Shown piece after piece: positions 1 to 7,690 of a stretch of 64,000 nt of DNA. The stretch is from Parabacteroides sp. PF5-6 (GTDB taxonomy: Bacteria; Bacteroidota; Bacteroidia; Bacteroidales; Tannerellaceae). Position 1 is the first letter of the stretch. Each line of letters opens with the position of its first letter. The notes under the pieces were generated by a model that was given only the letters and a program-made list of their open reading frames with translations, searched no databases and was not told where the DNA came from. The DNA is taken from contig NZ_JAQFIN010000014.1 of NCBI RefSeq assembly GCF_029504695.1, forward strand, positions 1 to 64,000. Direction: 5' to 3'. Both the position numbers and the translations under genes were made by a program.

Positions 1-42
1 TTTTTATCCCTTTTTTTATCCCTAAAACGAAAAATCCCCCGA

Positions 43-70
43 AGAAGCCTTATAAATAGAGGCTTTCGAG
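43..70 (-). terminator. possible terminator of tRNA-Cys
   Basis: On the minus strand, downstream of tRNA-Cys, AAGCCT and AGGCTT (45-50 and 60-65) can pair around a 9-nt loop. A T-rich stretch follows after a short spacer. The stem is only 6 bp, so this is weak. Positions 1-42 show nothing else recognisable. Confidence 0.4.
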
Positions 71-82
71 AGATTTTTTTGA

Positions 83-152
83 GGTTCCTGGCGGATTCGA
101 ACCGCCGTAGACGGTTTTGCAGACCGGTGCCTAGCCACTCGGCCAAGGAACC
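83..152 (-). tRNA. tRNA-Cys (anticodon GCA)
   Basis: Read on the minus strand, this 70-nt stretch folds as a tRNA. The acceptor arms GGTTCCT and AGGAACC pair perfectly, the T arm is GGCGG/CCGCC around TTCGAAT, and the anticodon loop is CTGCAAA with anticodon GCA, which reads cysteine codons. The CCA end is not encoded. The first anticodon-stem pair appears mismatched. Confidence 0.95.
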
Positions 153-249
153 ATTTGCGTTTTGCGAGTGCAAAGTAAGGGAATTTATTTCGATTGCGCA
201 AGTCTTTGCGGGTTTTTTATATTTATAAAGAAAAAAGGGAATAAGCGAA

Positions 250-283
250 AAAGAGGAGTAAACATAGGGTTTACTCCTCTTCT
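250..283 (-). terminator. Rho-independent terminator after the LRR protein gene
   Basis: A perfect 13-bp stem (251-263 with 269-281; AAGAGGAGTAAAC pairs with its complement) and a short loop are followed on the minus strand by TTTTTCG. It lies about 100 bp beyond the stop codon of the LRR protein gene at 383. Confidence 0.8.
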
Positions 284-298
284 TCGTTAGCTAAGAAA

Positions 299-368
299 TC
301 TTCTGACTTCTATCTTCTGACTTCTGATTTCTATCTTCTGTCTTCTGATTTCTATCTTCTGTCTTCGG
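299..368. repeat. short tandem repeat of TTCT-rich units
   Basis: Reiterated units of the form TTCTGACTTCTATC and TTCTGATTTCTATC fill the space between the LRR gene stop and its terminator. This is low-complexity, Bacteroidales-type intergenic repeat DNA with no coding potential seen. Confidence 0.7.
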
Positions 369-382
369 CTTTTGCCAAAGGC

Positions 383-2020
383 TTAGCGCACGACGATCTT
401 CTGTACTTCGCGGCCTACCCGGACGATATAAACGCCAGGAGTCAGGGCGATGGATTCAGTGCCGTTTACGGTGCGGGCGAAAGCTTGCTTACCGGTCAGG
501 TTGTAGACCTGCACGGCCTGCATTTGGGTTGTTTCAACAACCAAGGTGCCGCTCAGGCTGTAAACGCGGCAGGTTGTGATCGGTTGGATACCGACAGTTC
601 CCGTTTCTACACGTACCACGATCGGGCCGGTTACCTCATCGATCGTCACGGTATAAGTAGTCGAACGCAGCGGATCCGGTTCAACCAACTGATCATTCAC
701 ATAAACATTGATCGTTTCCGAATCGATCGTATCGTCCAGTATCATTTTGAAGGTATACGGTTGGCCGTATTCAGCCGTTCCTTCGCCTTCGAACATAATG
801 CCATCAACGGTCGGGAAGCTTACGCTATAGGCTTTGAGATACAATTCTACACTATAATCTTTCTCAATCGGGTTGAGGATATAAGTAGAATAGCCGGTTT
901 CATTCTTTGTATATTCCGTCTCTACGCCATCAATCAACAGTAGTACTTCGCCCTCTTCAGTTTCCGGAAGGAATTGCAGGAAGAGGTGACCATCTTCTTC
1001 GATTTGCAGGTTACCGCTGGTATAGTCAAGCAGTTCAATGCCTGCACCAACTTTCAATGCTACTGTATAGGTCGTAGTAACGGTATATACTTTATCCTTT
1101 AGATCGGCCAGTTTATCACCATCCAGATTCGTACCTTCGCTACTAAAATCGGTGATCTGACCGTCTGCGACACCTTCGGTGGAGATATTTGCTAAGCTTC
1201 CAGTACCACTAATATCCAAGCTGGTAAGGGAAGAACAACCGTCCAGATAAAGATCTTCAAGGGATGTATTACCTGAAACATTCACCTTCTCAAGGGAGGT
1301 GAGGCCGGCAACATTCAATCCGGTCAACGCTGTATTATCCGAATAGTCGAGTTCTTTTAAGGTTGTGTTGCCACTAAGATCGGCCTGTGACGTAAAGTTA
1401 TTATTCGACAAGTTTAAGACTTCTAATGCTTCTAATACTTTAGTTTCACCTTCACCTACTGTTCCATTCAACTGCGGAATATGAGCATCATCTAATCCAT
1501 TATTAGACAGATTAAGTACTTTCAGTTTTGCATTTTCACTCAAATCCAATACTCTACTCGACTGTCCCAAAAGGTTATTCGAATAATCCAGATACAACAA
1601 CTCCGTATTCGTTTTTAGATCCATAGGTTCGTTAATCTCATTATCAGACAAATCTAATTTTGTCACATTGGGCATACCGGCTAAATAGATTGAAGTTATA
1701 CCCTGTCCGGAGCAATCCAGTTCCAATATGCTATATTCACCAGAAACACGAATAACAATCGTAGCGGTAGCTTCCACTGCATTCTCATAAGTATGTTGTA
1801 ATTTAATTATACTGCCCTTATAAGTTCCACCCTCACTTTCGTCAGCCCAATTCACCGTAATTTCAGCATCGGCTGAACTAGTCACCAAAGAGATTTCTTT
1901 CACATCACCAGCATTAACATTCCAATTAAGAGCAATCAGATCCGCCGCCAAAACCTTCATCCCACTTCCTGCCACAAGCATAAGCAGGATCAATCCTAAA
2001 CTTTGTAAATTTTTCTTCAT
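383..2020 (-). CDS. secreted leucine-rich-repeat protein with Por/T9SS-like C-terminus
   Basis: The ATG at 2020 gives MKKNLQ and a clear signal peptide of about 26 residues ending in VLA-A; an upstream in-frame TTG adds only two residues and is less likely. Residues about 95-310 are leucine-rich repeats of the form LxxLxLSxNxL. From about residue 318 a module of about 230 residues is closely related to the C-termini of the GLUG proteins at 3561-6764 and 56852-58921 (shared pattern GHLxLQFLPE, DGVETE, YILNP, DDxID). The end, PGVYIVRVGREVQKIVVR, resembles the sorting domain of type IX secretion (TIGR04183-like). It is probably an exported surface or secreted binding protein; the ligand is unknown. 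It is the last gene of the minus-strand regulator/secreted-protein block and has no counterpart in the right-hand copy. Confidence 0.8.
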   Translation of the reverse strand: MKKNLQSLGLILLMLVAGSGMKVLAADLIALNWNVNAGDVKEISLVTSSADAEITVNWADESEGGTYKGSIIKLQHTYENAVEATATIVIRVSGEYSILELDCSGQGITSIYLAGMPNVTKLDLSDNEINEPMDLKTNTELLYLDYSNNLLGQSSRVLDLSENAKLKVLNLSNNGLDDAHIPQLNGTVGEGETKVLEALEVLNLSNNNFTSQADLSGNTTLKELDYSDNTALTGLNVAGLTSLEKVNVSGNTSLEDLYLDGCSSLTSLDISGTGSLANISTEGVADGQITDFSSEGTNLDGDKLADLKDKVYTVTTTYTVALKVGAGIELLDYTSGNLQIEEDGHLFLQFLPETEEGEVLLLIDGVETEYTKNETGYSTYILNPIEKDYSVELYLKAYSVSFPTVDGIMFEGEGTAEYGQPYTFKMILDDTIDSETINVYVNDQLVEPDPLRSTTYTVTIDEVTGPIVVRVETGTVGIQPITTCRVYSLSGTLVVETTQMQAVQVYNLTGKQAFARTVNGTESIALTPGVYIVRVGREVQKIVVR

Positions 2021-2026
2021 AAACAA

Positions 2027-2531
2027 TACACTTTAATAAATTAATAATAAAAAGTTAATATAGAATAAGTAATTCCATCCATAAACGTAAAATTTCTACA
2101 CACCTTATAATTCAACACGCGAAAGTAAACGATTGTTTTGAAGACAGGGTGTTTTTTTGTAAAAAACTTTGAATAACTTTTCAATCCGGGAAAGAACCAA
2201 CAATCCTAAGCACTTGATAAAAACAATATAAAGTCAATTAGAACAATAAGATAGATGATTTTTTAAAAAAAATATGACTTAGCTTCATTGTCCTATAAGT
2301 CGTTAATTTGCAATAGATAAAAAAATATTCAATTCGTTCACGATTAGGTCGTTTTTCAAAGAAAGGCAGTACTTCATAACCTATCATTTAGTGAGGTAGC
2401 ATCAAAGTTCAGAAATCAGGAGATTTGTAGATGAGCGGAAACCCCCCAAAATAGCCTCCGAACAGGGTTTTTCAAAGGGCTGCCGGGCTTGAGTAGTCAA
2501 GGTAGCAAAGTAGTCAAGGTAGCCAAGGTAG
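2027..2531. other. gene-free stretch with a short TAGTCAAGG repeat
   Basis: No convincing ORF lies here. Positions 2027-2450 are AT-rich and probably hold the promoter of the LRR gene; a near-consensus minus-strand TACTTTCG is at 2120-2127, but I do not consider it firm. At 2494, 2511 and 2529 the unit TAGTCAAGGTAG recurs at 17-18 bp. The flank just past the AraC gene stop (2440-2495) matches two pieces around 59813 and 60310 that lie next to the paralogous AraC gene, so it belongs to the duplicated block. Confidence 0.6.
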
Positions 2532-3233
2532 TCAAAGGATACTTTTCTGATACTGTCGGAAGGTGGTGCCGGTGTATTGCTTGAAGGTGCGGCTGAAGGC
2601 GGAGGGGTGGGTGAAGCCGGTTTGGGCGGCGAGTTCTTCCTGGTTTAGTTCCGGGTGTTGATGCATCAGCTCTTGGGCGTGTTCGATGCGTAGGCGATTG
2701 ATAAATTCCGAGAAGCCGCATTGGTATTCTTCGCGTACCAATGCGCTGATATAGGTTCGGTTCGTTTGCAAGCGTTTGGCTATTTCTTCCCGGTTGAGGT
2801 TTTTTTTGAGATAGATCTTTTCTTGGTATATCAGTCGGTCGAATTCCATCGGCAGGGTGGTTTCCGTCGGTTTGTTTTCTTCTTTCCGTCGGATCATTTG
2901 TTCGTAGGGGAGGAGGTGCGCCGCTTCGTATGCTTGCCGGGCATCGGCCAGTGGCCATTCCAGGGTGCAGCTCAGGTAGCCTGATAGGTAAAAGATAATG
3001 GTCAACGGCAGTGAAAACCATAGGATTTGCCCCATTTTCCATTCTTTTATCGGGTTCGTTTCGCCGCTTTCGGTGATCAGGCAAAGCCCGGTAAGAAGCA
3101 GTATGCCCAGTAGCGCCAGCAGAACGGCCGAGATATGCTGCATCCACAGATTTCTTTTCCACCGGCACGCCAGGGTGACCGACCAGAGCAGGGCGGTGCA
3201 AGAAGGGAGGAATAGGGCGATTTCTTTAATCAC
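2532..3233 (-). CDS. membrane-anchored AraC-type regulator (small, 3 TM)
   Basis: A 233-residue protein. Hydrophobic segments at about 5-23, 33-55 and 68-88 are followed by a charged linker and, from about residue 135, an AraC-type double helix-turn-helix domain (NRTYISALVREEYQCGFSEF, then GFTHPSAFSRTFKQYTGTTF). The start is GTG at 3233, supported by equal-length alignment with the paralogue at 59072-59770. It lies downstream of the GLUG protein gene in the same orientation, as in the right-hand copy, so the two are probably cotranscribed. The DNA-binding domain would face the cytoplasm. No periplasmic sensor domain is visible, so the signal is unknown. Confidence 0.85.
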   Translation of the reverse strand: MIKEIALFLPSCTALLWSVTLACRWKRNLWMQHISAVLLALLGILLLTGLCLITESGETNPIKEWKMGQILWFSLPLTIIFYLSGYLSCTLEWPLADARQAYEAAHLLPYEQMIRRKEENKPTETTLPMEFDRLIYQEKIYLKKNLNREEIAKRLQTNRTYISALVREEYQCGFSEFINRLRIEHAQELMHQHPELNQEELAAQTGFTHPSAFSRTFKQYTGTTFRQYQKSIL

Positions 3234-3560
3234 GGGACTGATTGTTAATTATGAATTGCTTTACGCTTTATTAAGCGATCTTCGATTGTTAATTGTGGAC
3301 TATCTTGGCTCCCCTTCTTAGCTCCCACCACCCCGTCACGCCTTTGGCGTGCCACCCCTCCTCGGGCAGGAGGGGAATTGAGGGGGACCGCTGCTTGCAG
3401 CGGTGGGGCAGTTTGAATGCTTAACTAATGATAAATACCTATTTCATTTTAATTTAGGATCAAACTACCCCACCATCGCCTCCGGCTCTGGTCCACCCCC
3501 TTCTTTTCTAAGAAGGGGAGCCAGGAATGTTCACTGTGTATTCTAATTAATCATTAATAA
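3234..3560. repeat. MITE-like element with 15-bp terminal inverted repeats between GLUG and AraC genes
   Basis: This gap holds a 218-bp element (3306-3523). Its ends TGGCTCCCCTTCTTA (3306-3320) and the exact complement (3509-3523) are terminal inverted repeats. Inside are several hairpins, including CACGCC/GGCGTG, CCCCTCC/GGAGGGG and ACCGCTG/CAGCGGT, plus an inner inverted pair GGTGGGGCAGTTTG/CAAACTACCCCACC. There is no ORF. At the equivalent place in the right-hand locus (58952-58986) only the two ends remain, joined as a hairpin. Positions 3250-3290 carry an AATTGCTTTACGC..AAGCGAT hairpin repeat seen again near 18345 and 59010. Confidence 0.75.
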
Positions 3561-6500
3561 TTAACCCTTAATCATTACTTTCCACGTCTGCGTTCCGGCT
3601 TTTACCAGATAGATACCCGGTTTCAACGTAATGGTCTTTGATCCACAAACTCCACGAAGTGACACCACGTTCTGGCCAGTGATTGAGTAAACCGCCACAT
3701 CCACGGCAGAGCCGGAATTGATAATTGATAATTGATCATTGATAATGGAAAGCGTGATGTCGCCTTCAGCGATATGCGCATTGCCCGTTGTTCCGCCGGT
3801 TCCTTCGATCACCACCACAATCGAGGTAATCACCTTATCGATCGTATAGGAAAGTACCGTTGCACGCAGGGCTTCCGGTTCCACTTCAATCCCATTAGCA
3901 AAGACATGCACATCCGCCGGGTCGATCGCATCGTCGAGCGTCAGGGTGAACGTAAACTTCTCGCCATAGGGAACGGTATGTACACCGGCGCCCACATTGA
4001 TTTCAACGCCTTCCACTTCGGGCAGGGTCACGGTATATGCCTTCATGGCGATCAGGATCGTATGGTCTCCACTGACCGGATTGAGGATATACGAGAAGTA
4101 TTTGTCTGTGCCAAAGTCCGTAAATTCCGTTTCCACGCCATCCACCAAAAAGAGGATATCAGCGGCTGTTGCCGTTGTGGCTTCGGGCAGGAACTGCAGG
4201 TGCAGGTGTCCGCCCTCTTCAATCTGATGCGTTCCGGCGGTGATGCCGTACAGGTCGATACCCGCGGCTACTTCCAGGGTGATGGTGTGGTAAGTGGCAT
4301 CGGATGCTTTTAATGGGTTGGGAACATTCGGTTGAACGATACCTTCCAACAGGTCCTCAAGCTTCGGCATGAAAGCGTCGGTGGCGTCGATATTCCAGAC
4401 TTCGGCAGACCAATCATACTCACTATTATCGCCACTGCTGACTAATGGTTTGCTGTCCATTAAACCATCCCATAATAAACCATTTTTTTGATTCGGATCG
4501 TTATCTGAACCGCTATCATACAGATCAGCATTCATGCCTTTAACCCAGGAATAAACCTCAGTTATTCTACTCTCTTCAAATAGAGTTCCACATACAAAAC
4601 CGATTTCCCCTTCACCTCCTGTCAGCTTTTCGGATAAAGACAAAGAAAATCCAATACCTGCATTGTCTAAAAATCCTACAATACCTCCGGTAGAGCTGTT
4701 CGCTGACGTTCCTCCGGTGATATCCGCGTAAGAATAACAAAATGCAATCATCATATTTGTAGTATATCCTGCTATTCCGCCTGTATATACTTTTGTATCA
4801 GCCTCTACTACAATATTTCCCACATTATAACTATTGATGATATTGCTGTTTGAGCCAGCAGCCCCAACCAATCCTCCAACATTTTGAATCTCAGTTGCTC
4901 CTTTTGTAGTGATTTCCCCCTGATTGAAGCAACGGTCTACTGCTCCTTTTGCTGAGACCCCAATCAAACCGCCAACATAAGAAGATTTACTCATTTCATC
5001 AGATATAACCTTTGCGTTATTGCTGCATAAGCTTATATTATTCTCTACATTATTATTGAGATAGCCTATAAGTCCTCCTGTATTGACTTCTGAATCATCA
5101 ACTGTTAGAACAGATGCATATATAGTTCCACTAATTACATGACAATTTTCTATCGTTGAGTTATACATAAAAGCAACTAATGCTCCGGTTGCTATTCTCT
5201 TATTATCATCAGGAACTACCACAGGGTCGTTATTCTTTTCGATTAAAACATCTTTCAATATCAAGTCTTTTATGGTTGCTCCATCTAGTTCTCCGAATAA
5301 TCCTCTAAAATAGTACGGATTATCTTCCGAGATCTTTAAGTTTGAAATCGTATGCCCATTCCCGTTAAAAGTCCCGTTGAAAGCGACATTATTGATACCT
5401 ATCGGTGTCCAATCCGTCACGTCTTTAAGGTCGATATCAGCCACTAATTCGACTGTCTTTCCGTCATAATTGTCATTATTATTAACTGCTTCCCTGAATG
5501 CTTCCAGTTGGGCAGGGGTAGAAATCAAAAGGTTTTTTAATATCCCTTGTTCTTCCCCAAATCCTATGAGTGCGGGCATTGAGGCGTCTTTCGAATCAAA
5601 GTGCCAGACTTCAGTATCCCAGTTGCCATCAGAGAAAGGCTGGTCGAAAGTCGAACCTGACCATAATTCCCCATTGAGATCGTTACCGTAATTATCTGTT
5701 ATTTCACCTTTGATCCAGGCGTAGTTATTTCTTAAGGTACTACCTGTCTTTAGTTTACCAGCAATAAAATGAGTGTTATTCTCGTTTCCGGTCAGGTTGT
5801 TAGAAAAGCAGAGACTGTTTGAAATAGAACCTCCATTAACATCCCCAACCAAGCCTCCGGTAGAATAACTATCTTCTGATATACCTCCAATGATATCCGC
5901 GTAGGAATAGCAGTTTGTAATTGTACTACTACCCGAAATGGTTCCGGCTATGCCACCTGTATTCATTTTCTTTGAAGTTTCACTAACAGTGACCTGGCCG
6001 ATATTATAGCTATTGGTGATCTCAGCGGAATTACTGGCTTCCCCAACCAACCCTCCAATATTTTGAGTACGCTTTGCTCCTTCTCCGGTTACTATCCCCT
6101 GGTTAAAACAACGGTCTACCGTTCCTCCGGTTAGGTATCCAATCAAACCGCCAATAAGAGATTTTTCTGGAGCTATCCCCTCTTTTATGACCTTTGCATT
6201 ATTGCTGCATAAAAGTATTTTTCCCCCCGAGAAATACCCCATGAGGCCTCCTGTACAGGCTTGGCGGTCTGTTGGATCAGACTCATATATAGTGCCACTT
6301 AGTACATGACAATTCTCTATCGTTGAGTTTTTCTCCGACGAACCAACTAATGCTCCGGTCCATGGAGTACCTTGTGCGGAGGCCTTTTTGGCAATAGAAA
6401 CATCTTCCAATATTACTCCATTTATGGTTGCCCCCTCTATCCATCCGAATAACCCTCTGTAAAAGCTCGTATTAGCTGCAAGGATCGTTAAGTTTGAGAT

Positions 6501-6764
6501 CGTTTTATTATTTCCGTTAAAAGTACCTTTGAAAGGATGGCTTAAATTACCTATTGGTGTCCAATCATCCACGGTTTCCAGGCTGATATTGCCTTTTAAT
6601 TCAACGACAATGTCTTGTCCATCATAAGTACCGCTATTCAATGCATCCCTAAACTCTGTCAATCCATCGGGGGTTGAGATATTGATAGTCGTTTTCTCCG
6701 CCGATAGGCTTGTCCCTAATGCCATATACACTATGGCCATAAGATAAAGTAATGTTCTTCTCAT
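3561..6764 (-). CDS. large secreted GLUG-repeat protein with Por/T9SS-like C-terminus
   Basis: A 1067-residue protein. The signal peptide MRRTLLYLMAIVYMALGTSLS is followed by two homologous units (about 28-410 and 413-810). Each opens with a pattern like DWTPIG..FNGTFNGNGHTISNL and continues with GLUG motifs (GGLIGY.., GGLVG.., GGIAG..), as in beta-helical surface adhesins and cell-wall hydrolases. Residues about 830-1067 are the C-terminal module shared with 383-2020 and 56852-58921, ending in PGIYLVKAGTQTWKVMIKG, a Por/T9SS-like sorting tail. A linker near residue 1015 (DQLSIINSG) is encoded by a reiterated ATTGATA repeat of the intergenic type. Probably a surface-exposed or released adhesive protein; no enzyme domain is seen. 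It is preceded by a TAnnTTTG promoter and a 21-bp repeat array. Confidence 0.82.
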   Translation of the reverse strand: MRRTLLYLMAIVYMALGTSLSAEKTTINISTPDGLTEFRDALNSGTYDGQDIVVELKGNISLETVDDWTPIGNLSHPFKGTFNGNNKTISNLTILAANTSFYRGLFGWIEGATINGVILEDVSIAKKASAQGTPWTGALVGSSEKNSTIENCHVLSGTIYESDPTDRQACTGGLMGYFSGGKILLCSNNAKVIKEGIAPEKSLIGGLIGYLTGGTVDRCFNQGIVTGEGAKRTQNIGGLVGEASNSAEITNSYNIGQVTVSETSKKMNTGGIAGTISGSSTITNCYSYADIIGGISEDSYSTGGLVGDVNGGSISNSLCFSNNLTGNENNTHFIAGKLKTGSTLRNNYAWIKGEITDNYGNDLNGELWSGSTFDQPFSDGNWDTEVWHFDSKDASMPALIGFGEEQGILKNLLISTPAQLEAFREAVNNNDNYDGKTVELVADIDLKDVTDWTPIGINNVAFNGTFNGNGHTISNLKISEDNPYYFRGLFGELDGATIKDLILKDVLIEKNNDPVVVPDDNKRIATGALVAFMYNSTIENCHVISGTIYASVLTVDDSEVNTGGLIGYLNNNVENNISLCSNNAKVISDEMSKSSYVGGLIGVSAKGAVDRCFNQGEITTKGATEIQNVGGLVGAAGSNSNIINSYNVGNIVVEADTKVYTGGIAGYTTNMMIAFCYSYADITGGTSANSSTGGIVGFLDNAGIGFSLSLSEKLTGGEGEIGFVCGTLFEESRITEVYSWVKGMNADLYDSGSDNDPNQKNGLLWDGLMDSKPLVSSGDNSEYDWSAEVWNIDATDAFMPKLEDLLEGIVQPNVPNPLKASDATYHTITLEVAAGIDLYGITAGTHQIEEGGHLHLQFLPEATTATAADILFLVDGVETEFTDFGTDKYFSYILNPVSGDHTILIAMKAYTVTLPEVEGVEINVGAGVHTVPYGEKFTFTLTLDDAIDPADVHVFANGIEVEPEALRATVLSYTIDKVITSIVVVIEGTGGTTGNAHIAEGDITLSIINDQLSIINSGSAVDVAVYSITGQNVVSLRGVCGSKTITLKPGIYLVKAGTQTWKVMIKG

Positions 6765-6840
6765 GTTTTTTTGTTGTTTTTAATGTGTTTATGAAATCTA
6801 TATATTAATGTATCGTAAAAACGGCTCTCAACGGTTGGTG

Positions 6841-6848
6841 CAAAGGTA
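6841..6848 (-). promoter_or_regulatory. -7 element of the GLUG gene (TACCTTTG)
   Basis: On the minus strand TACCTTTG fits the Bacteroidetes -7 consensus TAnnTTTG and lies 77 bp upstream of the ATG at 6764. No good -33 TTTG is present. Instead the last unit of the 21-bp array ends about 20 bp upstream, as expected for an activator-dependent promoter. The paralogue at 56852 has the same arrangement. Confidence 0.6.
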
Positions 6849-6868
6849 GGGTGTGTCGTGCGCGCCTT

Positions 6869-6953
6869 GATTAACAGTCGGGGAATAATTACTTAACAAA
6901 TCCGCAGAAACACTTAACAAATCGGCAAAATCACTTAACAAATCGGCAAAATA
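6869..6953. repeat. four-unit array, 21-22 bp period, upstream of the GLUG gene
   Basis: TTAAC cores at 6871, 6893, 6914 and 6935 are spaced 22, 21 and 21 bp. On the minus strand the unit reads about TTTTGCCGATTTGTTAAGTG. The array before the paralogous GLUG gene (56660-56710) has units TTTTGCTGATTCGTCAA, clearly the same motif. The spacing of two helical turns and the promoter-proximal position suggest direct-repeat operator sites; binding is inferred. Confidence 0.65.
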
Positions 6954-7106
6954 GTCCTTTTTTCGCCCCAAAGAAGGTTATTTTAACTCTTTCAATCTGT
7001 CCACCGGCGAGCTTTTGATTTTCGGGAGGTTTTCTTCGGTAGTTGGTAGTTAGTAGTTAGTAGTTGGTAGGCGCGGAGCGGTAAATGGAAGAGAATTTGA
7101 AGATCA

Positions 7107-7227
7107 ATTGTCTGAATCAGGATTATCAGGATTGAATAAATGGGCAGGATTAAAGCCTGTGACACTCGCTTCGCTCGCCTCTAATCTTGTAAATATATTC
7201 AATCCTGATAATCCTGATTCAGACAAT
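7107..7227. repeat. perfect inverted repeat, 32-nt arms
   Basis: The arms 7107-7138 and 7196-7227 are exact reverse complements (beginning ATTGTCTGAATCAGG), separated by 57 bp. The stretch around it (6954-7277) has no ORF. Positions 7036-7070 are a run of TAGTTGGTAGTTAG units. This type of palindrome is typical of Bacteroidales intergenic repeats; a function is not evident. Confidence 0.7.
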
Positions 7228-7277
7228 GGAATCTTCACATTTCACAAGATTTGAAACCTCCCACACCCCCCCTTTTT

Positions 7278-7365
7278 CAAACTACCGGTACTTTGCGCGC
7301 AAACTACTAATATTTTGTCGTCAAACTACCGGTAGTTTGCGCATCAACTACCGGTAGTTTTTTTG
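7278..7365. repeat. four-unit AAACTACCGGTAGTTT array, 22-bp period
   Basis: Units start at 7278, 7300, 7322 and 7344, exactly 22 bp apart. Most contain the palindromic core ACTACCGGTAGT; unit 2 reads AAACTACTAATATTTTGTCG. The same unit order occurs before the TPR-AraC gene (26655-26749) and, inverted, at 35717-35803. Here the array lies between the operon end at 7691 and the GLUG gene, next to a long palindrome. A lone unit lies at 7671-7686. Confidence 0.7.
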
Positions 7366-7375
7366 GGGAAGCCTA

Positions 7376-7667
7376 CACATAAAAGTTTTACACCCCCCTT
7401 TCACCTTTCACCCGGTTGTCAGATCCCTGTATTGATCAGCGTTTTGGGTGAAGGATGGAGGCTTCCCGAAAAAGGCCGCCGGAGTTTTATAAAAGGCCGG
7501 CAGGGTTTTATAAAAGGCCGCCGGCCTTTTATAAAACTCCGGCGGCTTTTTTGGGGAAGGTCTGTCGTTTTTTTAAGTATGCCTTTACCCTTCACCCAAA
7601 ACGCTGATCAATACAGGGATCTCGATGAAGGGTGAAAGGTGAAGACCTGACTAAAAACTTTTATGTG
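7376..7667. repeat. 292-bp imperfect palindrome with 21-bp core repeats (copy 1)
   Basis: The outer arms run from CACATAAAAGTTTTACACCC (7376) to CTTTTATGTG (ending 7667) and include an inverted pair of TCCCTGTATTGATCAGCG. The core (7470-7556) has AAAAGGCCG units at 7470, 7491 and 7512 (21-bp period), then their inverse. An inverted copy of the whole arrangement lies at 35801-36104. There is no coding content on either strand; ORF-like stretches here are by-products of the palindrome. Confidence 0.72.
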
Positions 7668-7690
7668 GTAAACTACCGGTAGTTATTTTG

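Noticed and set aside
2497-3201. Long open frame overlapping the small AraC gene on the same strand
   Set aside because: The 234-residue product is rich in Pro, Arg and His, as for an out-of-frame reading, while the other frame encodes a clean AraC protein with a close paralogue.
7278-7365. Regularly spaced repeats that could be a CRISPR array
   Set aside because: The period is only 22 bp, with about 16 bp of the unit conserved, so there is no room for spacers, and no cas genes are in the window.
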